This document shows positions 62,423 through 64,000 of a stretch of DNA of 64,000 bases, piece by piece; positions within the stretch are counted from its first letter, which is position 1, and every line of letters begins with the position of its first letter. Source of the DNA: Pseudomonadota bacterium (GTDB lineage: Bacteria > Pseudomonadota > Gammaproteobacteria > Burkholderiales > Burkholderiaceae_C). Location of the stretch: the NCBI GenBank assembly GCA_018241265.1, contig JAFEEF010000018.1, positions 62,001-126,000 on the forward strand. Reading direction: 5' to 3'. The translations under genes were made by a program, and so were the position numbers. The notes beneath the pieces are model-generated. The model saw only the letters and a list, made by a program, of their open reading frames with translations. It made no database searches and was not told the origin of the DNA.

Positions 62423-64000
62423 ATGAGGCGATGGGCGAGACGCTTGGCATGGGGCGTGGTGGCCTGGCTGGCGCTGTGCGCGCTCGCGTGGGCGGCGCTG
62501 CCGCCGCTGCTGCGCTGGCAGGGCGAATCGCGGCTCACCGAAGCGCTCGGGCGCAAGGTCACGATCGGCGAGGTCCGCTTCCTGCCGTGGAGCCTCGATC
62601 TGACGATCCGCGACGTCAGCGTCGCCGGCGCGCCGCAGGCCGCGGCATCGGCACCGGCGAGCGCAGCCAGCGCCGCGCCGCTGCTGCAGATCGGCCGCAT
62701 TCACGTCAATGCGTCGACCAGCTCGATCGTGCGGCGGGCGCCGGTCATCGAAGCGCTCGACGTCGACGGGCTGCGTGCCCGCGTCACGCGCACCGAGGCC
62801 GGCCACTACGATGTCGATGACCTGATCGCGCGCTTCGCTGCGCAGCCCGCGAGCGCGCCGGCCGCGCGCGAACCGGCGCGCTATGCGCTCTACAACGTGC
62901 AACTGCACGATGCGAGGCTGCGCTTCGACGATCGGCCGGCGCAGCGCGTGCACGAGCTTGCCGATCTGCGGCTCGACCTGCCGTTCGTCTCGAATCTGCC
63001 GGCCGAAGTCGCGGTCAAGGTGCAGCCGCGGCTGGCCTTCACGCTCAACGGCGCGCACTTCGACAGCGGTGCCCAGACCACGCCGTTCGCGCCCGATCGC
63101 CTGAGCGACCTGAAGCTCGGTATCACCGACCTCGACCTCGCGCCGTATGCCGGCTACCTGCCGGCCACGCTGCCGTTCCGCATCACGAGCGGCCAGGTCG
63201 CGAGCGACCTCGCGCTGCACTTCATGGTCGATCCCAAGGGCACGGCCAGCTTGGCGATCCGGGGCACGCTGGGCATGCGCGACGTCGCCACGACCGATGC
63301 GGCCGGTGCGCCGCTGCTCGCCTGGCAACGCCTGCAACTCGAATTGCGCGACGTGCAGCCGCTCGTGCGACGCCTCGACTTCGGCGCGCTGCAGCTCGAC
63401 GGTGCCGAGCTGCATGCAGCGCGCGATGCCGACGGGCGCATCAGCCTGGCGGCGCTCGCCGGCAACGGTGCCGGCGATGGGCCACCGGCGGCCGCGCCGG
63501 CGGCGAGTGCCGCAAGCGGTACCGTTCCCGCACCGGCCGCTGCCGACGCCTGGCAAATCGGCATCGATCGCATCGCGCTCGACGGCGCGCGCGTGCTGTG
63601 GAGCGATGCCGCCGTGCATCCGGCGGCGCAACTGCAGCTCGACGGGATCGCGCTGGACCTGCGCTCGGTGCACTGGCCGATGACCGCGCCGATGCCGCTG
63701 ACGCTGGCGGCGACCCTGCGCTCGCAAGGCGATGCGGCGCCGGCGCTCGGCACATTGAAAGTCGACGGCGATGTCGGCGTGAGCGCCGCCAAGTTGAAGA
63801 TCGCGCTGGCCGACGGCGTGCTCGAGGGCCTGGCGCCTTATGCCGCCATCGCGATCACGCCGAAGCTCAGCGGCAAGCTGGCGTTCGACGGCACGCTCGA
63901 TTGGTCGTCCGATGCGGCGGCGCCGCGCCTGCAGGTCGCCGTGCAGTCGGCTCGCATCGACGCGCTGCGCCTCGACGAGGCCGGCGCGCGCGATCGGCGC
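62423..64000 (+). CDS. AsmA-like DUF748 envelope protein, 3' end beyond the window
   Basis: The first 526 residues are in the window. One N-terminal membrane anchor (about 9-30: LAWGVVAWLALCALAWAALP) is followed by the DUF748 pattern ALGRKVTIGEVRFLPWSLDL and repeated beta-strand segments (LYNVQLHDARLRFDDRPAQR). Such proteins belong to the AsmA/TamB-like bridge family linked to lipid transport across the periplasm. Full-length members usually exceed 1,000 residues. The ATG at 62423 has GGGGAG upstream. 62300-62422 shows no gene. Confidence 0.85.
   Translation, partial: MRRWARRLAWGVVAWLALCALAWAALPPLLRWQGESRLTEALGRKVTIGEVRFLPWSLDLTIRDVSVAGAPQAAASAPASAASAAPLLQIGRIHVNASTSSIVRRAPVIEALDVDGLRARVTRTEAGHYDVDDLIARFAAQPASAPAAREPARYALYNVQLHDARLRFDDRPAQRVHELADLRLDLPFVSNLPAEVAVKVQPRLAFTLNGAHFDSGAQTTPFAPDRLSDLKLGITDLDLAPYAGYLPATLPFRITSGQVASDLALHFMVDPKGTASLAIRGTLGMRDVATTDAAGAPLLAWQRLQLELRDVQPLVRRLDFGALQLDGAELHAARDADGRISLAALAGNGAGDGPPAAAPAASAASGTVPAPAAADAWQIGIDRIALDGARVLWSDAAVHPAAQLQLDGIALDLRSVHWPMTAPMPLTLAATLRSQGDAAPALGTLKVDGDVGVSAAKLKIALADGVLEGLAPYAAIAITPKLSGKLAFDGTLDWSSDAAAPRLQVAVQSARIDALRLDEAGARDRR

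Overview
The window is about 69% GC. It is densely coded, with many ATGA/GTGA/TTGA start-stop overlaps, an RdgC gene, IclR/LysR/FecIR regulators and several aromatic-oxygenase loci. This fits a free-living betaproteobacterium, most likely Burkholderiales. That placement is inferred from gene content, not from a marker gene. I see no rRNA, tRNA, CRISPR array, phage or intact insertion sequence.

Layout. (1) 0-9.4 kb looks like a low-oxygen/stress cluster: an APH/ATPase fusion protein (cut by the window edge), two secreted HtrA-like proteases, a PHA synthase, acetate kinase, ferredoxin-NADP reductase with a small membrane protein, two broken universal-stress-protein genes and a CBS protein. At least five FNR/ANR-type boxes lie in its intergenic gaps, two of them at the same distance from a TAGAGT -10 element. 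(2) 9.4-15.5 kb has two small secreted proteins, then a beta-hydroxy-acid catabolic cassette (4HBT thioesterase, SDR, Crp/Fnr regulator, MFS transporter, DUF849/BKACE, carnitine-type dehydrogenase). (3) 15.6-21.5 kb is an iron-type surface-signalling module: TonB, ECF sigma factor, FecR, STN-containing TonB-dependent receptor, SbmA/YddA-like transporter. (4) rdgC, then an IclR-regulated aromatic-type locus (22.5-31.6 kb): Rieske oxygenase plus rubredoxin, Liv-type ABC importer, CaiB CoA-transferase and enoyl-CoA hydratase.

(5) 31.7-45.8 kb is the most unusual part. A soluble NtrB-like kinase and a sigma-54 response regulator are translationally coupled to a lone cyclic-nucleotide-binding-type (CNB) domain protein. 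After a convergent TauE/SafE gene comes an operon whose upstream region has a perfect FNR box, a GG-N10-GC sigma-54 promoter match and tandem GTTTC-N5-GAMAC sites. The operon encodes a two-subunit Rieske oxygenase with an atypical active-site motif, a flavin/2Fe-2S reductase, a Rieske ferredoxin fused to a CNB domain, a NitT/TauT-type importer with two ATPases and two permeases (one fused to an N-terminal CNB domain), and an amidohydrolase-fold protein lacking HxH. All three CNB domains share a GE/D-x-FGWAA signature in which the usual cyclic-nucleotide-binding Glu is Trp. I read this as one sensing, transport and oxygenation unit.

(6) 45.4-52.4 kb: DUF202 protein, a transposase-like HTH stub, a small hypothetical gene, a SoeABC-like molybdoenzyme operon and a divergent LysR regulator. 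(7) 52.4-58.3 kb (minus strand) is a full stressosome module, RsbR-RsbS-RsbT, an RsbX-like HATPase/PP2C fusion, then a kinase, a hybrid kinase and a receiver protein, so output appears to feed a phosphorelay. (8) 58.5-64 kb: a small hypothetical gene, an ALDH7-type dehydrogenase with a structured leader and downstream terminator, a YdcF-like protein, a cupin, and the start of an AsmA/DUF748-type protein that runs off the window.
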